NCBI RefSeq assembly: GCF_001413955.1
Contig: NZ_LCTZ01000002.1
Location: 1,412,501-1,476,500, forward strand
Reading direction: 5' to 3'
DNA from: Flagellimonas eckloniae
GTDB lineage: Bacteria > Bacteroidota > Bacteroidia > Flavobacteriales > Flavobacteriaceae
DNA: 64,000 bases
Shown: positions 18,910 to 27,806 of the stretch, piece after piece
Position numbering within the stretch: the stretch's first letter is position 1
How the letters are laid out: each line of letters opens with the position of its first letter
Position numbers and translations under genes: made by a program
The notes under the pieces: generated by a model
What the model was told of the DNA's origin: nothing
Database searches by the model: none
Seen by the model: the letters and a program-made list of their open reading frames with translations, nothing else

Positions 18910-19407
18910 ATGAACAATCAGATACTTAACAACGATCAAATTCGGCATACCGTAAACCGTATAGCTTATCAAATTTACGAAGCGAATGTTGACGAGAAAG
19001 AAATTATTATTGCCGGTATTGATGGGGGTGGTTTACTTTTTGCAAAAAAAATAGCTGCTGTGCTTAGAAAAATAACTGAAGCTGATATTGTATTGTGTAA
19101 AATACAAATGGACAAGAAAAATCCACTAGAAAGTGGGGTCAGTACTTCTATCAAAGAAGAAGAATACAAAAATAAGTCAGTTGTCCTTGTGGATGATGTT
19201 TTAAATTCGGGCACTACATTAATTTATGGCGTACACCATTTTCTTAAAACACCTATAAAACAATTAAAAACTGCTGTGTTGGTAAATAGAAACCATAAAA
19301 AGTATCCGGTAAAAGCAGATTATAAGGGAATTTCGTTGTCCACTTCGTTAAATGAACATATTAAAGTAGAATTTAAGCCTAAAAATGATATCGTTTATTT
19401 AGAGTAG
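18910..19407 (+). CDS. Type I phosphoribosyltransferase (PyrR-like)
   Basis: A 165-residue protein with the PRPP-binding signature VVLVDDVLNSGTTL (about 96-109) and an IAGIDGGGLLFAK loop near the N-terminus. Size and overall pattern resemble PyrR and uracil/hypoxanthine-type enzymes, but the base specificity is not evident. It is not next to pyrimidine genes. It converges on aroK with a 9-nt overlap of the two 3' ends. Confidence 0.85.
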   Translation: MNNQILNNDQIRHTVNRIAYQIYEANVDEKEIIIAGIDGGGLLFAKKIAAVLRKITEADIVLCKIQMDKKNPLESGVSTSIKEEEYKNKSVVLVDDVLNSGTTLIYGVHHFLKTPIKQLKTAVLVNRNHKKYPVKADYKGISLSTSLNEHIKVEFKPKNDIVYLE

Positions 19408-19914
19408 TAACAACTTCAATTCTGATACTAATTCTTCAATAGTCTTGCCTTCACAATCCAGAATATGCTTTGCTTGGGCATAGAATTGCCTTCTTTCAAA
19501 AAGATGTTTTCCAACAAATTCAGGTAAGTCCTTGTTTTCAATATTCTTTACCAAAGGTCTCTGGTCTTTTTCATTACTTATTCTATTGGCCAACGTTAAA
19601 ACAGGTAATTGCAAATAAATTGAATGATCTGAATTGTTAAGGATCGTTTTCATATTTTCACCATAGCATGGGGTACCTCCTCCGGTTGAAAGAACTACGG
19701 ATTCATTTTCATGTAAGACCTTATCCAACATTTCGTGTTCCAGCTTTCGAAAAAAAATCTCGCCTTTTTCTGAAAAAATAGTTGTGATTGATTTTTGCAT
19801 TTCGGATTCAATATACTCGTCCAAATCAATAAACCCAATATCCAAGTCATTGGCTAACAGCCTACCAATAGAAGACTTTCCGCTTGCCATATAACCTATC
19901 AAAACTACTTTCAT
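19399..19914 (-). CDS. aroK: Shikimate kinase
   Basis: Phosphorylates shikimate in the chorismate pathway. The 171-residue protein has Walker A GYMASGKSSIG, the shikimate-binding Asp in FIDLDEYIE, Arg and Glu in GEIFFRKLEHEML, the glycine motif LSTGGGTPCY, and the lid arginine in NRISNEKDQRPLV. A possible -7 TAAATTTG lies on the minus strand at 19947-19954 but lacks a well-spaced -33 element. Confidence 0.96.
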   Translation of the reverse strand: MKVVLIGYMASGKSSIGRLLANDLDIGFIDLDEYIESEMQKSITTIFSEKGEIFFRKLEHEMLDKVLHENESVVLSTGGGTPCYGENMKTILNNSDHSIYLQLPVLTLANRISNEKDQRPLVKNIENKDLPEFVGKHLFERRQFYAQAKHILDCEGKTIEELVSELKLLLL

Positions 19915-19967
19915 TATTAAGAATTAAAGATGATTTTAAAAAAACACAAATTTATCATTAAATCATC

Positions 19968-20009
19968 TTGCAAAATAGATTATTGATATTATATTTGCAC
20001 CCGCTTAGC
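19968..20009 (+). promoter_or_regulatory. Promoter of tRNA-Lys
   Basis: A -33 TTG (19968-19970), 19-nt spacer and -7 TATATTTG (19990-19997) are followed by CACCCGCTTAGC. The 20 nt from 19990 are identical to the rRNA promoter block at 2317-2336 on the other strand. Confidence 0.8.
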
Positions 20010-20040
20010 GCAGCATTTTTGGCGCTTTTGTTTTTTTATT

Positions 20041-20113
20041 GACCTGATAGCTCAGTTGGTAGAGCATCTCCCTTTTAAGGAGAGGGTCCTGGGTTCGAGC
20101 CCCAGTCAGGTCA
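20041..20113 (+). tRNA. tRNA-Lys (TTT)
   Basis: A 73-nt cloverleaf with acceptor GACCTGA/TCAGGTC, anticodon stem TCTCC/GGAGA and loop CTTTTAA, giving anticodon TTT. The T-arm GGGTTCGAGCCC is standard. CCA is not encoded. It stands as a single gene with its own promoter and terminator. Confidence 0.98.
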
Positions 20114-20132
20114 CAAATTATTTAATGGAATT

Positions 20133-20163
20133 AAAACCCTGCCAGTAGTTTTGGCGGGGTTTT
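20133..20163. terminator. Terminator after tRNA-Lys
   Basis: AAAACCCTGCCA and TGGCGGGGTTTT form a 12-bp stem with one wobble around GTAGTTT, followed by T-rich sequence. Its position 20 nt after the tRNA fits. Confidence 0.85.
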
Positions 20164-20248
20164 CTGTTTTTAGGGGAATAATTTTGTTTGATAAAATATG
20201 CGTGGACAACCTGAAACGTTGCGTACTATTAATATATCATCTAAATCT

Positions 20249-22633
20249 TCATCTTCTCCTTCCTCCGGAATACTGCATCGCTTCACCTTTGCCAAACCCA
20301 TAGCTGAAACCGAAGGACACAAACCGCGCGCGAAAACTTCGATTAAAAACTTCAAAATCGTTCTGCGCGATTTGGTTTTCTTGAATCCGTGACGCAAATG
20401 CATCTCGGACACTCATGTTCAAGACTGCTTTACCTTTCAGTATTTTCTTTCTAATTCCCAAATCCAAAAATGCAATATCGCTTATCTCTCCCTGCACGGT
20501 TTGGTAAGCTGATTGGTAGTTTCCAGTGGTCTCAAAATCAATGTCCCAAGGCATTTTTATTTTGGTCAACAGTTTTGATGACCACTGATCTGCACTAAAG
20601 TCGAATACGGTTTCCTCAAAACTACCTTGACGGGAAAAGGTATTATAATTGAAATCAAGATTGAACGTTAGCCATTTGACCGGACTGTATTTAGTGTTAA
20701 ACTCCATACCCCAGGCATTGTTCGTTCCAATATTTTCCGGTCTGGTGATGTTTACATTATCCTCAAAAAAAGAAATTCGTTCAATAATATCATTAGTATA
20801 TCGATGATATAGTCCCAAGTTCAAAGGTGTCTTACCTACAAAGAAAATACCCGTCACCTCATAAGAATCGGTAAACTCAGGAAGTAAATCTGGGTTGCCC
20901 TGTCTAATGTTGAAATTATTTCGAATGTTGAAGAATGGATTCAAATCCCATAGTCTTGGACGATAAATTCTCCTCGAATAACCTGCTTGCAAAGAAACCT
21001 TTTCAGAAAACTTGTACGATGTGTGTGCACTTGGAAAAAGATTGGTATAGTTTTGGTCATTTGACTCATCCGTATTTACAAGTAAAGTCCCAACTTCAGT
21101 ATTTTCAACTCGTAAGCCCGCTTTCAATCCCCATTTTTCACCTTCATATGCGGTGGTTCCATAAACACCTAATACGTTTTGGTCAAATTCAAAAATGTTT
21201 GTTAGACTAGGGTCAACAACAAACCCGCCGTTTTCAAGGTTTTCCACTTCAAAGTCATTACTGACATCGTTAAGAATATACTGAGCTCCAGTTTCAACGG
21301 AAAACTTATCTAAAAAAGGTTTGGTATAATCCAGTTTGAAGGTAAAAACAGATTCCTGGAAATTAGTGCGGGTGTTTTGTTCGGCATCACGATCTTCTCC
21401 TGAAACTGTACTATCCAGGAATTCAGAGCTCTGGTCCTTCCCGAAGAAATTTCCTAGCGCACTGAACAGCAAATCATGGTCTTCATCATCTTCAAAATCC
21501 TTTTTGTACTGCAATTCATATTGAAATTTTGGGTTTCGAGCTTCGGTTACCTCAGTTCGCTCCCACTGCGATGTCAAGTCTCCCAATCCGTCCAACGCTG
21601 TAAAATTGGTGGTCGATGGCTGATCTTCAATCTCCAAAGCAAAATTTCCTGAAAGTGTGAGTACGCTTGTGGGACTGAAATAGTAATCCGTTCCCAGTAT
21701 GAAATTGTAAAATTCTTCGTTCCTGAATTCTTCGCCGTTGGATAGAACAACATTGCCTGTGGTCAGATCGGTATTGCGCACTGTAATCTCATTGGGCAAC
21801 TCGCGGTACCCAGCTCCAAGCTGTGTGAACAGGTTAAATTTCTCGGTTCTTCGATTAAGACTAATTCCGACACTGTGGTTATTGGGCGCACCGCTATTCA
21901 CCGAAATGGAACCATTTAATCCTTTTTGTTCTTCCTTTTTAATCACAATGTTGATAATGCCTGAGGTACCCTCTGCATCATACTTTGCGGAAGGATTGGT
22001 AATCACCTCTACCCTATCAATCATATCAGCGGTAATGGTACCAAGTGCATTGTTCTCATCACTGGTCAATATAGAAGGTTTTCCGTTGATCAATACCTGA
22101 ACACCTTGACTGCCCCGAAGACTGATCTGCCCCTCTATATTTACATTCACTGATGGAACGTTGTTCAATACCTCAAGGGCACTGGCACCTGTAGTGCTCA
22201 AATCCTTTCCGACGTTGAATACACGTTTGTCAAGTTTGAAAACGGTCTGTGAAACTTCACCCTGAACGACCACTTCTGCAAGCTTCTGCGCATCTTCAGA
22301 AATCTCTATGGTACCCAAGTCATTTTGCTTGTTTTTTGTATCTGGCACCTGCAAAACTTTCGTTTCAAAGCCTAAAAAACTGATTTCAATATAACAGTCA
22401 GTGACATTGGTTTTCAAAGAAAATGTGCCATCGTCCAAAGTGGTGGTCCCATCGATTGCCTTTTTGGTTTCATTGTCCACGACAGCAACTGTAGCAAAAG
22501 CAACAGGTAACCCAGAAGATTTTTCTACTACTTTACCATTAAATGTAGTACTCCACTGTTGTGCATTTCCAATCGCGCCAAAAAGAAAAAGGGTTATACT
22601 CGATAGCAAAAAATATTTCACGGCCAAATTCAT
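20249..22633 (-). CDS. TonB-dependent receptor-type outer-membrane protein
   Basis: A 794-residue protein with a signal peptide (LSSITLFLFGAIGNAQ). A CarboxypepD-regulatory-like domain (about 28-115) follows, then a plug (about 120-240; GASALEVLNNVPSVNVN, LRGSQGVQVLINGKPS, NPSAKYDAEGTSGIINIV) and an outer-membrane barrel of the OMP_b-brl_3 type (about 370-790). The end GFSYGFGKGEAMQYSGGRRR is longer than the usual aromatic barrel terminus. No substrate-binding SusD partner is adjacent. It diverges from the LytS/LytTR pair, so that system is a candidate regulator. Substrate unknown. Confidence 0.9.
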   Translation of the reverse strand: MNLAVKYFLLSSITLFLFGAIGNAQQWSTTFNGKVVEKSSGLPVAFATVAVVDNETKKAIDGTTTLDDGTFSLKTNVTDCYIEISFLGFETKVLQVPDTKNKQNDLGTIEISEDAQKLAEVVVQGEVSQTVFKLDKRVFNVGKDLSTTGASALEVLNNVPSVNVNIEGQISLRGSQGVQVLINGKPSILTSDENNALGTITADMIDRVEVITNPSAKYDAEGTSGIINIVIKKEEQKGLNGSISVNSGAPNNHSVGISLNRRTEKFNLFTQLGAGYRELPNEITVRNTDLTTGNVVLSNGEEFRNEEFYNFILGTDYYFSPTSVLTLSGNFALEIEDQPSTTNFTALDGLGDLTSQWERTEVTEARNPKFQYELQYKKDFEDDEDHDLLFSALGNFFGKDQSSEFLDSTVSGEDRDAEQNTRTNFQESVFTFKLDYTKPFLDKFSVETGAQYILNDVSNDFEVENLENGGFVVDPSLTNIFEFDQNVLGVYGTTAYEGEKWGLKAGLRVENTEVGTLLVNTDESNDQNYTNLFPSAHTSYKFSEKVSLQAGYSRRIYRPRLWDLNPFFNIRNNFNIRQGNPDLLPEFTDSYEVTGIFFVGKTPLNLGLYHRYTNDIIERISFFEDNVNITRPENIGTNNAWGMEFNTKYSPVKWLTFNLDFNYNTFSRQGSFEETVFDFSADQWSSKLLTKIKMPWDIDFETTGNYQSAYQTVQGEISDIAFLDLGIRKKILKGKAVLNMSVRDAFASRIQENQIAQNDFEVFNRSFRARFVSFGFSYGFGKGEAMQYSGGRRR

Positions 22634-22745
22634 GTTTTCCGTTTTTATTCAAATTTTCAATAAAAAGACATAGCGTTAAAATAGTTTCCCATGAACGACA
22701 CACCTTCTCCCCCAACCAACAAGTTAGGCAGTTGCATTTATAAAT

Positions 22746-22775
22746 CGTTGTTTAAAGACCAAAAACCGTCGTTTA
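22746..22775 (+). promoter_or_regulatory. Direct repeats with 21-bp period upstream of lytS-like gene
   Basis: CGTTGTTTA (22746-22754) and CGTCGTTTA (22767-22775) match at 8 of 9 positions with a 21-bp period. Tandem nine-base repeats with this period are the kind of site bound by LytTR-domain dimers. They lie between the receptor and the sensor kinase, 35 nt before the -7 box. Confidence 0.55.
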
Positions 22776-22809
22776 CGGCTTTTATTTTATTTTACTACAT
22801 TGTTAGGGA

Positions 22810-22817
22810 TACTTTTG
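22810..22817 (+). promoter_or_regulatory. -7 element (TACTTTTG) of the lytS-lytTR operon
   Basis: An exact TAnnTTTG match 17 nt before the ATG at 22834. A TTG at 22819 overlaps the expected transcript start and is a poor translation start. Confidence 0.55.
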
Positions 22818-22833
22818 GTTGAATCATATTCGA

Positions 22834-23844
22834 ATGCTAATATCAAAAAGAGAACTTGTTTTTCAATCGGTCCTTCTTGTACTGGTATTTCTGTTCTATT
22901 CATTTGATAGGGAAAACCCAGGATTTCATGGACACCAATTGGCTTTCTTCAGTACTTATGTACTTGCCGCCGCTGCTATAGGGTATTGGCTGATGCCCCG
23001 TTTTCTGTACAAGAGGAAATATTGGCAATTTTTCACATTCGTGTTCTTGATGGTCGCTATAGTTATTCTGTTGGAAGAATTGCTCCTTGAGCAACTCTTC
23101 TTTCCAGGTACCAGGAGGGCCAAATCGTTTCCTGGAGTATTTTTTTCACTGTTGGGGGTATTACCCGTAATTACCATTCTCTCCGGATTTAAGTTTGGGT
23201 GGGATGCCCTACAAAAGCAAGAACAGATAGAAGCTTTGAAAGGTACGGTTCAAGAAAGTGAGCTTCAATTTTTGAGGTCTCAGATAAATCCACACTTTTT
23301 GTTCAATAATCTTAACAATCTGTATTCCTATGCCCTTGAAGGCTCACCGAAAACTCCTGAAATTATTCTGGAACTCAGCGGATTGTTGCGGTATATGTTG
23401 TATGAGTGCAAAGAAAAATTTGTGCCACTTCAAAAAGAAATTGAGCAATTGCATAACTTTATTAAGTTGAGCAAATTACAAATTGAAAATAGAGGCATGG
23501 TTCATTTCGATGTGCAAAATGTGGAAACGGGATACAAGATTGCCCCACTAATTTTGATAGTCTTTATTGAGAATGCCTTTAAACACAGTCAAGCCGGACA
23601 GAGCGAAAACATAAAGATTGACATGAAGCTACACATGAAGGCCAATATGTTACATTTTGTATGCGACAATAATCATGAGCCTATTGAAGGTCTTGATAGT
23701 GTAGATGCTGGAATTGGACTCGAAAATGTAAAAAAACGTTTACAGCTCCTTTATCCAAACAAACATCATCTTGAAATTAAAGAAGATAGGAACAGGTACA
23801 AGGTCAACTTATCGGTGGAATTAAGTAAAATAAACCGTTTATGA
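22834..23844 (+). CDS. LytS/YehU-family sensor histidine kinase
   Basis: A 336-residue membrane kinase. Four hydrophobic segments (about 10-22, 38-55, 64-84 and 102-118) precede a coiled coil and the His_kinase domain. The phosphoacceptor is His154 in QINPHFLFNNLN, and the ATP-binding N-box is FIENAFKHSQAG with the G-box DAGIGLENVKKRL. There is no extracellular sensor domain, so the signal is probably sensed in the membrane. I use the ATG at 22834. An in-frame TTG at 22819 lies immediately after the -7 box. The gene overlaps the response regulator by 4 nt. Confidence 0.95.
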   Translation: MLISKRELVFQSVLLVLVFLFYSFDRENPGFHGHQLAFFSTYVLAAAAIGYWLMPRFLYKRKYWQFFTFVFLMVAIVILLEELLLEQLFFPGTRRAKSFPGVFFSLLGVLPVITILSGFKFGWDALQKQEQIEALKGTVQESELQFLRSQINPHFLFNNLNNLYSYALEGSPKTPEIILELSGLLRYMLYECKEKFVPLQKEIEQLHNFIKLSKLQIENRGMVHFDVQNVETGYKIAPLILIVFIENAFKHSQAGQSENIKIDMKLHMKANMLHFVCDNNHEPIEGLDSVDAGIGLENVKKRLQLLYPNKHHLEIKEDRNRYKVNLSVELSKINRL

Positions 23845-24545
23845 ACTGTATCATAATCGAAGACCAGCCTCCTGCGCAGCGTATCCTAAAGAAATATATT
23901 GAGAACGTAGATTCTTTAGAATTAAAGGGTGTTTTTTCAGATGCGATACAAGCCATGGAATTTTTGAAAAGCGAAACGGTGCATCTAATTTTTCTTGACA
24001 TACACCTACCTAAACTTTCTGGCATTGATTTTTTAAAGACCATGGGCAATCCGCCCAACATCATTTTAACAACTGCATTCTCGGAATATGCACTTGAAAG
24101 CTATGAATTCAACGTTGTCGATTATCTGTTAAAACCTTTTTCGTTTCAACGTTTTGTTAAGGCCGTATCAAAGGTATCAGAAAGAAAGAAAATTGCGTCC
24201 ACGAACAAGTATGATGCAGATTCAGCACAATTTAGAAAGGAAATCTACATCAAGTCGGGCTACGAGCATATCAAAATCTATATTGAAGACATTCAGCATA
24301 TTACAGCAGATTCTGATTATACTGAAATTGTGACTGAGACTAAAAAGCACCTATCCAACGAACCTCTTCGCTTCTGGTTGGAAAATCTGCCAAGTAACCA
24401 GTTTCAACGTATCCATAAATCACATATCATAAATGCAGAATCAATAGAAAAAATTGTCGGAAATCAAGTATACCTTCTCGGAGGCTTCAAACTACCTATT
24501 GGAAGGGCCTATAAAGAAGAATTCATGAAGACTATTTTAAAATAA
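23841..24545 (+). CDS. LytTR-family response regulator
   Basis: A 234-residue regulator with a receiver domain (1-115; Asp53 in FLDIHLPKLSG, Lys in YLLKPFS) and a C-terminal LytTR DNA-binding domain (about 130-232; IKSGYEHIKIYIEDIQHITADSDYT, RIHKSHIINAESIEKI). It is phosphorylated by the preceding kinase. Likely targets are its own operon and the divergent receptor, given the 21-bp-period repeats between them. Confidence 0.96.
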   Translation: MNCIIIEDQPPAQRILKKYIENVDSLELKGVFSDAIQAMEFLKSETVHLIFLDIHLPKLSGIDFLKTMGNPPNIILTTAFSEYALESYEFNVVDYLLKPFSFQRFVKAVSKVSERKKIASTNKYDADSAQFRKEIYIKSGYEHIKIYIEDIQHITADSDYTEIVTETKKHLSNEPLRFWLENLPSNQFQRIHKSHIINAESIEKIVGNQVYLLGGFKLPIGRAYKEEFMKTILK

Positions 24546-24646
24546 AATTCTATAAAAAAATTACGAAAAGAAAGACATTAAACAAAAGTCTTTGATTTAT
24601 AAACCTCTTTTAGCTTACTGATTTTGAACAATAAAAGAACATACCA

Positions 24647-25567
24647 TTATTTTGAAAGCAAGTAGTAAGAAGGTGGCTTTCCATATACTTTTTTAAATAA
24701 TTTACTGAATACTGCAAGATCACTGAAACCAAATAAGTCGGACACTTCACTAACCGAAAGCTTTTGATTTTGCAGTATTTTTTGTGCTTTTTTTATTTTT
24801 AAACTATTGATGTATTGATGTGGTGTTTTGCCGTAAACTAATTTAAAAGAGTTGTAAAGATGATATTTAGAAAGTGTTGATACACGTGATAGCTCGTCCA
24901 AAGAAATCGGGTTCATCAAATTATCCTGAATATATTCATTTGCCCGCAACAGTCTCTTTAACGTTTCTAGTTTAGTAGAAGGTTTTTTTGATGCAATATG
25001 GGTTGCCAAACCATATCCTCTGTATTGATCATTATAAATAGTTTGTAATACATCAATGGAAAGTTCTTCAGGACAGGTTTGCGCATAATCTATATTGTTG
25101 CTTAACCTATAGATAGATTGCAATAGCCAACCAGATCTATAATAGTTGGCACCGAACATTTGTTCCATAAAATAGGTTTGGTTCGAAATACTGTGAAATG
25201 GGTTATCCAATAATCTGACTTGAGAAGTTGAAACAAAATAATTGAATTGTTCTCTAAGGGCATCACATATCACCAAACTTAAAACATCGATATAACCTTG
25301 TCTTTCATTAACGTATTCCCAGCCTATACTGGGGTTGGTAATAATAAATTTGTTAGCTTCTACTTTAATTCGTTTATTTTTCCACTGCAACTCCCCTACA
25401 CCATCCTTAAAATATATTATGGTAAGATTGTTATCCTCAAATTTAAAATGCGACAACGGGGCATCAAATCGCATCATATAGTTTTTATCCTTCTCGAACT
25501 TAGGCGGGTTTTTTCCATCTCGCTTTTCAAAATGGTTATAGTATCTATCTTTATAATTGAGAGACAT
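24647..25567 (-). CDS. AraC-family transcriptional regulator
   Basis: A 306-residue regulator with an N-terminal ligand-binding-type region of low similarity to named domains and a C-terminal double helix-turn-helix (about 205-306). Recognisable HTH segments are ISLDELSRVSTLSKYHLYNSFKLVYGKTPHQYI and LSVSEVSDLFGFSDLAVFSKLFKKVYGKPPSYY. The region upstream (25568-25925, 358 nt) separates it from the next, plus-strand gene. That gap holds a possible -7 TACTTTTG at 25896 for the plus strand, the loose inverted pair AGTGTA/TACACT near 25586-25613, and nothing else I recognise. Target genes unknown. Confidence 0.9.
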   Translation of the reverse strand: MSLNYKDRYYNHFEKRDGKNPPKFEKDKNYMMRFDAPLSHFKFEDNNLTIIYFKDGVGELQWKNKRIKVEANKFIITNPSIGWEYVNERQGYIDVLSLVICDALREQFNYFVSTSQVRLLDNPFHSISNQTYFMEQMFGANYYRSGWLLQSIYRLSNNIDYAQTCPEELSIDVLQTIYNDQYRGYGLATHIASKKPSTKLETLKRLLRANEYIQDNLMNPISLDELSRVSTLSKYHLYNSFKLVYGKTPHQYINSLKIKKAQKILQNQKLSVSEVSDLFGFSDLAVFSKLFKKVYGKPPSYYLLSK

Positions 25568-25925
25568 TTTCTTATTCTTTTCAAATCAGTGTACAAGCCT
25601 TACAAAAGTTACACTTAATAATAACATATAGCTAAGATACACGAACAGGTAATAGTTGCTTGAAATCTATTTTTTCTCAGTGTTCTTTTTTACCTGACTT
25701 TTCAACTAGTTGTTTAATGTTGACTTTTTGATGAAAATATGTAATCTTCCAAACTACTTTTATCTATTGGTCCAAGATAATTTCAAGGTTACTATATCAG
25801 CAAAATTCTTTTATCACTGGGTTGCGATATTTTATCTGCTACCGCACTTCTTAAAAAAATGATTTTTTGACAAATGAGTTGGTCAAACCTACAAGTACTT
25901 TTGGGTTTCATCATCAAATCAAAAA

Positions 25926-26570
25926 ATGAACAAATATTGTTTTGCCCTTCTGTGCCTATGGTGCGGTAAATCACCTGCCCAAAATCTATCCGATTCAGAA
26001 AATTCTCTTTCTACTCTTGGATTTTTTGATAGAACAGAATTTAGGGCAGGTTACTATGGAAATTACTATTGGAACCCTGGCCTTACAGTTGGAGCTGAAT
26101 ATCTTTTAACCGAAAAAGTGCGAGTTAAAGCAAAAAAACGAAGAAAAAAGATCATCATTAAACAATGGCTGTTGAATGGAACATTCGGTGTAAGTTGGGA
26201 TCCGAGAACAGAACTCGGCGTCTTTACCAATTATGGGATTTTGTGGCGTAGGACCAACACTAAGGGAAAGCAGATAAATATACAATTTAACCCTTTAGGG
26301 ATATATCGTGCATTTTTACCAGAGACCTATGAAGTATCTGGCGACGAGGTAGACAAAGTCTTCCTTCCCGGCAGAAACTATTATGCTCCATCCCTTTCAT
26401 TTGGTTTTGGGAAATGGCGTAAAGGCAGAAAGTTAACTGGCAGGTATTTAAACGTTACTTACATGCTCCGAACTCCATATAACACAGGCTCCTTACCTTC
26501 AATTGCAATAGAATATGGCTTCCGCTTTAACCTGAAAAAGAAAAAAAAATATGCAAACGATAATCAATAA
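25926..26570 (+). CDS. Hypothetical secreted beta-rich protein
   Basis: A 214-residue protein with a short signal (MNKYCFALLCLWCGKSPAQ). Beta-strand patterns (FRAGYYGNYYWNPGLTVGAEYLL, YAPSLSFGFGKWRKGRK, SIAIEYGFRFNL) suggest a small outer-membrane barrel. It is unusually lysine/arginine-rich in two loops (VRVKAKKRRKKIIIK and the C-terminal KKKKKYANDNQ). The gene overlaps the alpha/beta hydrolase by 20 nt in a different frame, implying coupling. I do not recognise a family. Confidence 0.65.
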   Translation: MNKYCFALLCLWCGKSPAQNLSDSENSLSTLGFFDRTEFRAGYYGNYYWNPGLTVGAEYLLTEKVRVKAKKRRKKIIIKQWLLNGTFGVSWDPRTELGVFTNYGILWRRTNTKGKQINIQFNPLGIYRAFLPETYEVSGDEVDKVFLPGRNYYAPSLSFGFGKWRKGRKLTGRYLNVTYMLRTPYNTGSLPSIAIEYGFRFNLKKKKKYANDNQ

Positions 26571-27618
26571 AATTCAGAAAACAATTTCCGTATTAGTATC
26601 AGTCCTCTTTGTTCTTTCCTGCACGCAAGATGATGTTGGTGATTTGAGCGACACTTTATATGTGCGCCATAAAGGAGCTGATATGCCAGCACACATTTAT
26701 GGCAATGCATCGGAAAAAGTATTTCTAATTATTCTGCATGGTGGTCCTGGAGGAAATGGGCTATCCTATAGGTCAGGAACCATCAAAAGTGAAATTGAAA
26801 AAACATGCGCTGTTGTGTACTATGATCAACGGGGTTCTGGAATGTCCCAAGGCAAATATTCTGAGGATGGTATCAGCATAGAAATTATGGCCGAAGATAT
26901 ACTGGCTTTAGTAAAAGTAATACAGCATAAATACGGAGATGATTCTAAATTCTTTTTAATGGGTCATAGTTGGGGAGGAACTTTGGGAACGGCAGTTTTA
27001 TTAAAGAATCAAGATGTATTCAAAGGATGGATTGAAATCGGGGGCGCCCATGATTCCAGTGGTGTTTTTTTTGAATACCCAAAGAATTTTAGAAGAGTGG
27101 CCAACGAACAGATTGCTCTGGAAAACAATGTCACCTATTGGGAAGCTGTAAAAAACAAAATAGATGGACTGAACACAGATACATATTCTGATGATGATTT
27201 TTACACTATGAACAAGGAAGCCAGCAAAGCAGAAGAAAAACTAGAAGATGACAGACTTATCAATAAAACCAGAAGCAAAATTCAAGGTGAATTCGTAATC
27301 AATACTTTTTTCAAAAATAATGTTTTAACCGTAGCTTGGAACGCTAATAAGACACAATCTATTTTAGTTAGAGATCAAGGTATTTTCAAAGACCTGTCCT
27401 TCAAAGACAGGCTTGATGAAATCACCATACCATCTTTGGTGCTCTGGGGTAAATATGATATGGTAGTGCCTCCCAAATTTGCTCAAGATGCCTTTGATGG
27501 ATTAGGTTCCACCTCAAAAAAATTAGTCATTTTTCAAAACTCAGGTCATACAATTATGAACCATGAACCTGACCTGTTTGCGGACGAGGTAATCGATTTT
27601 ATCAACGAATATGAATAG
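26551..27618 (+). CDS. Alpha/beta-hydrolase lipoprotein (proline iminopeptidase-like)
   Basis: A 355-residue lipoprotein with lipobox Cys24 (VLFVLSCTQDD). The alpha/beta fold shows the oxyanion motif HGGPGGNG (63-70) and YYDQRGSGMSQG. The nucleophile elbow GHSWGG carries Ser140, the Asp is in LWGKYDMVVPP, and the catalytic His is in NSGHTIMNHEP. This arrangement is closest to proline iminopeptidases and related serine hydrolases, but the substrate cannot be assigned. It follows and overlaps the small secreted protein. Confidence 0.85.
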   Translation: MQTIINKIQKTISVLVSVLFVLSCTQDDVGDLSDTLYVRHKGADMPAHIYGNASEKVFLIILHGGPGGNGLSYRSGTIKSEIEKTCAVVYYDQRGSGMSQGKYSEDGISIEIMAEDILALVKVIQHKYGDDSKFFLMGHSWGGTLGTAVLLKNQDVFKGWIEIGGAHDSSGVFFEYPKNFRRVANEQIALENNVTYWEAVKNKIDGLNTDTYSDDDFYTMNKEASKAEEKLEDDRLINKTRSKIQGEFVINTFFKNNVLTVAWNANKTQSILVRDQGIFKDLSFKDRLDEITIPSLVLWGKYDMVVPPKFAQDAFDGLGSTSKKLVIFQNSGHTIMNHEPDLFADEVIDFINEYE

Positions 27619-27777
27619 TTAAAACCAATACTAAATTTATCTTTTAGGTATAGAAATAGAACTAGTTCTGGTTGATTTTACTTTTACTCGGACTAAAGTT
27701 TAATCATTAAAACAACATATGCTACATTTCTTCTAGTTTTTACATCATCCCAAATATCCAACAAACGCTTCTTTAGC

Positions 27778-27785
27778 TACATTTG
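27778..27785 (+). promoter_or_regulatory. -7 element (TACATTTG) of the GH5 gene
   Basis: An exact TAnnTTTG match 22 nt before the ATG at 27807. Its final TTG is in frame and would falsely extend the gene by eight codons. No good -33 element is seen. Confidence 0.5.
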
Positions 27786-27806
27786 AAAACAAAAGTTACT
27801 ATCAAG

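Noticed and set aside
25586..25613. Inverted pair AGTGTA/TACACT upstream of the AraC gene as an operator
   Set aside because: Only 6-bp arms with a long spacer in A/T-rich DNA and no second copy; too weak to claim.
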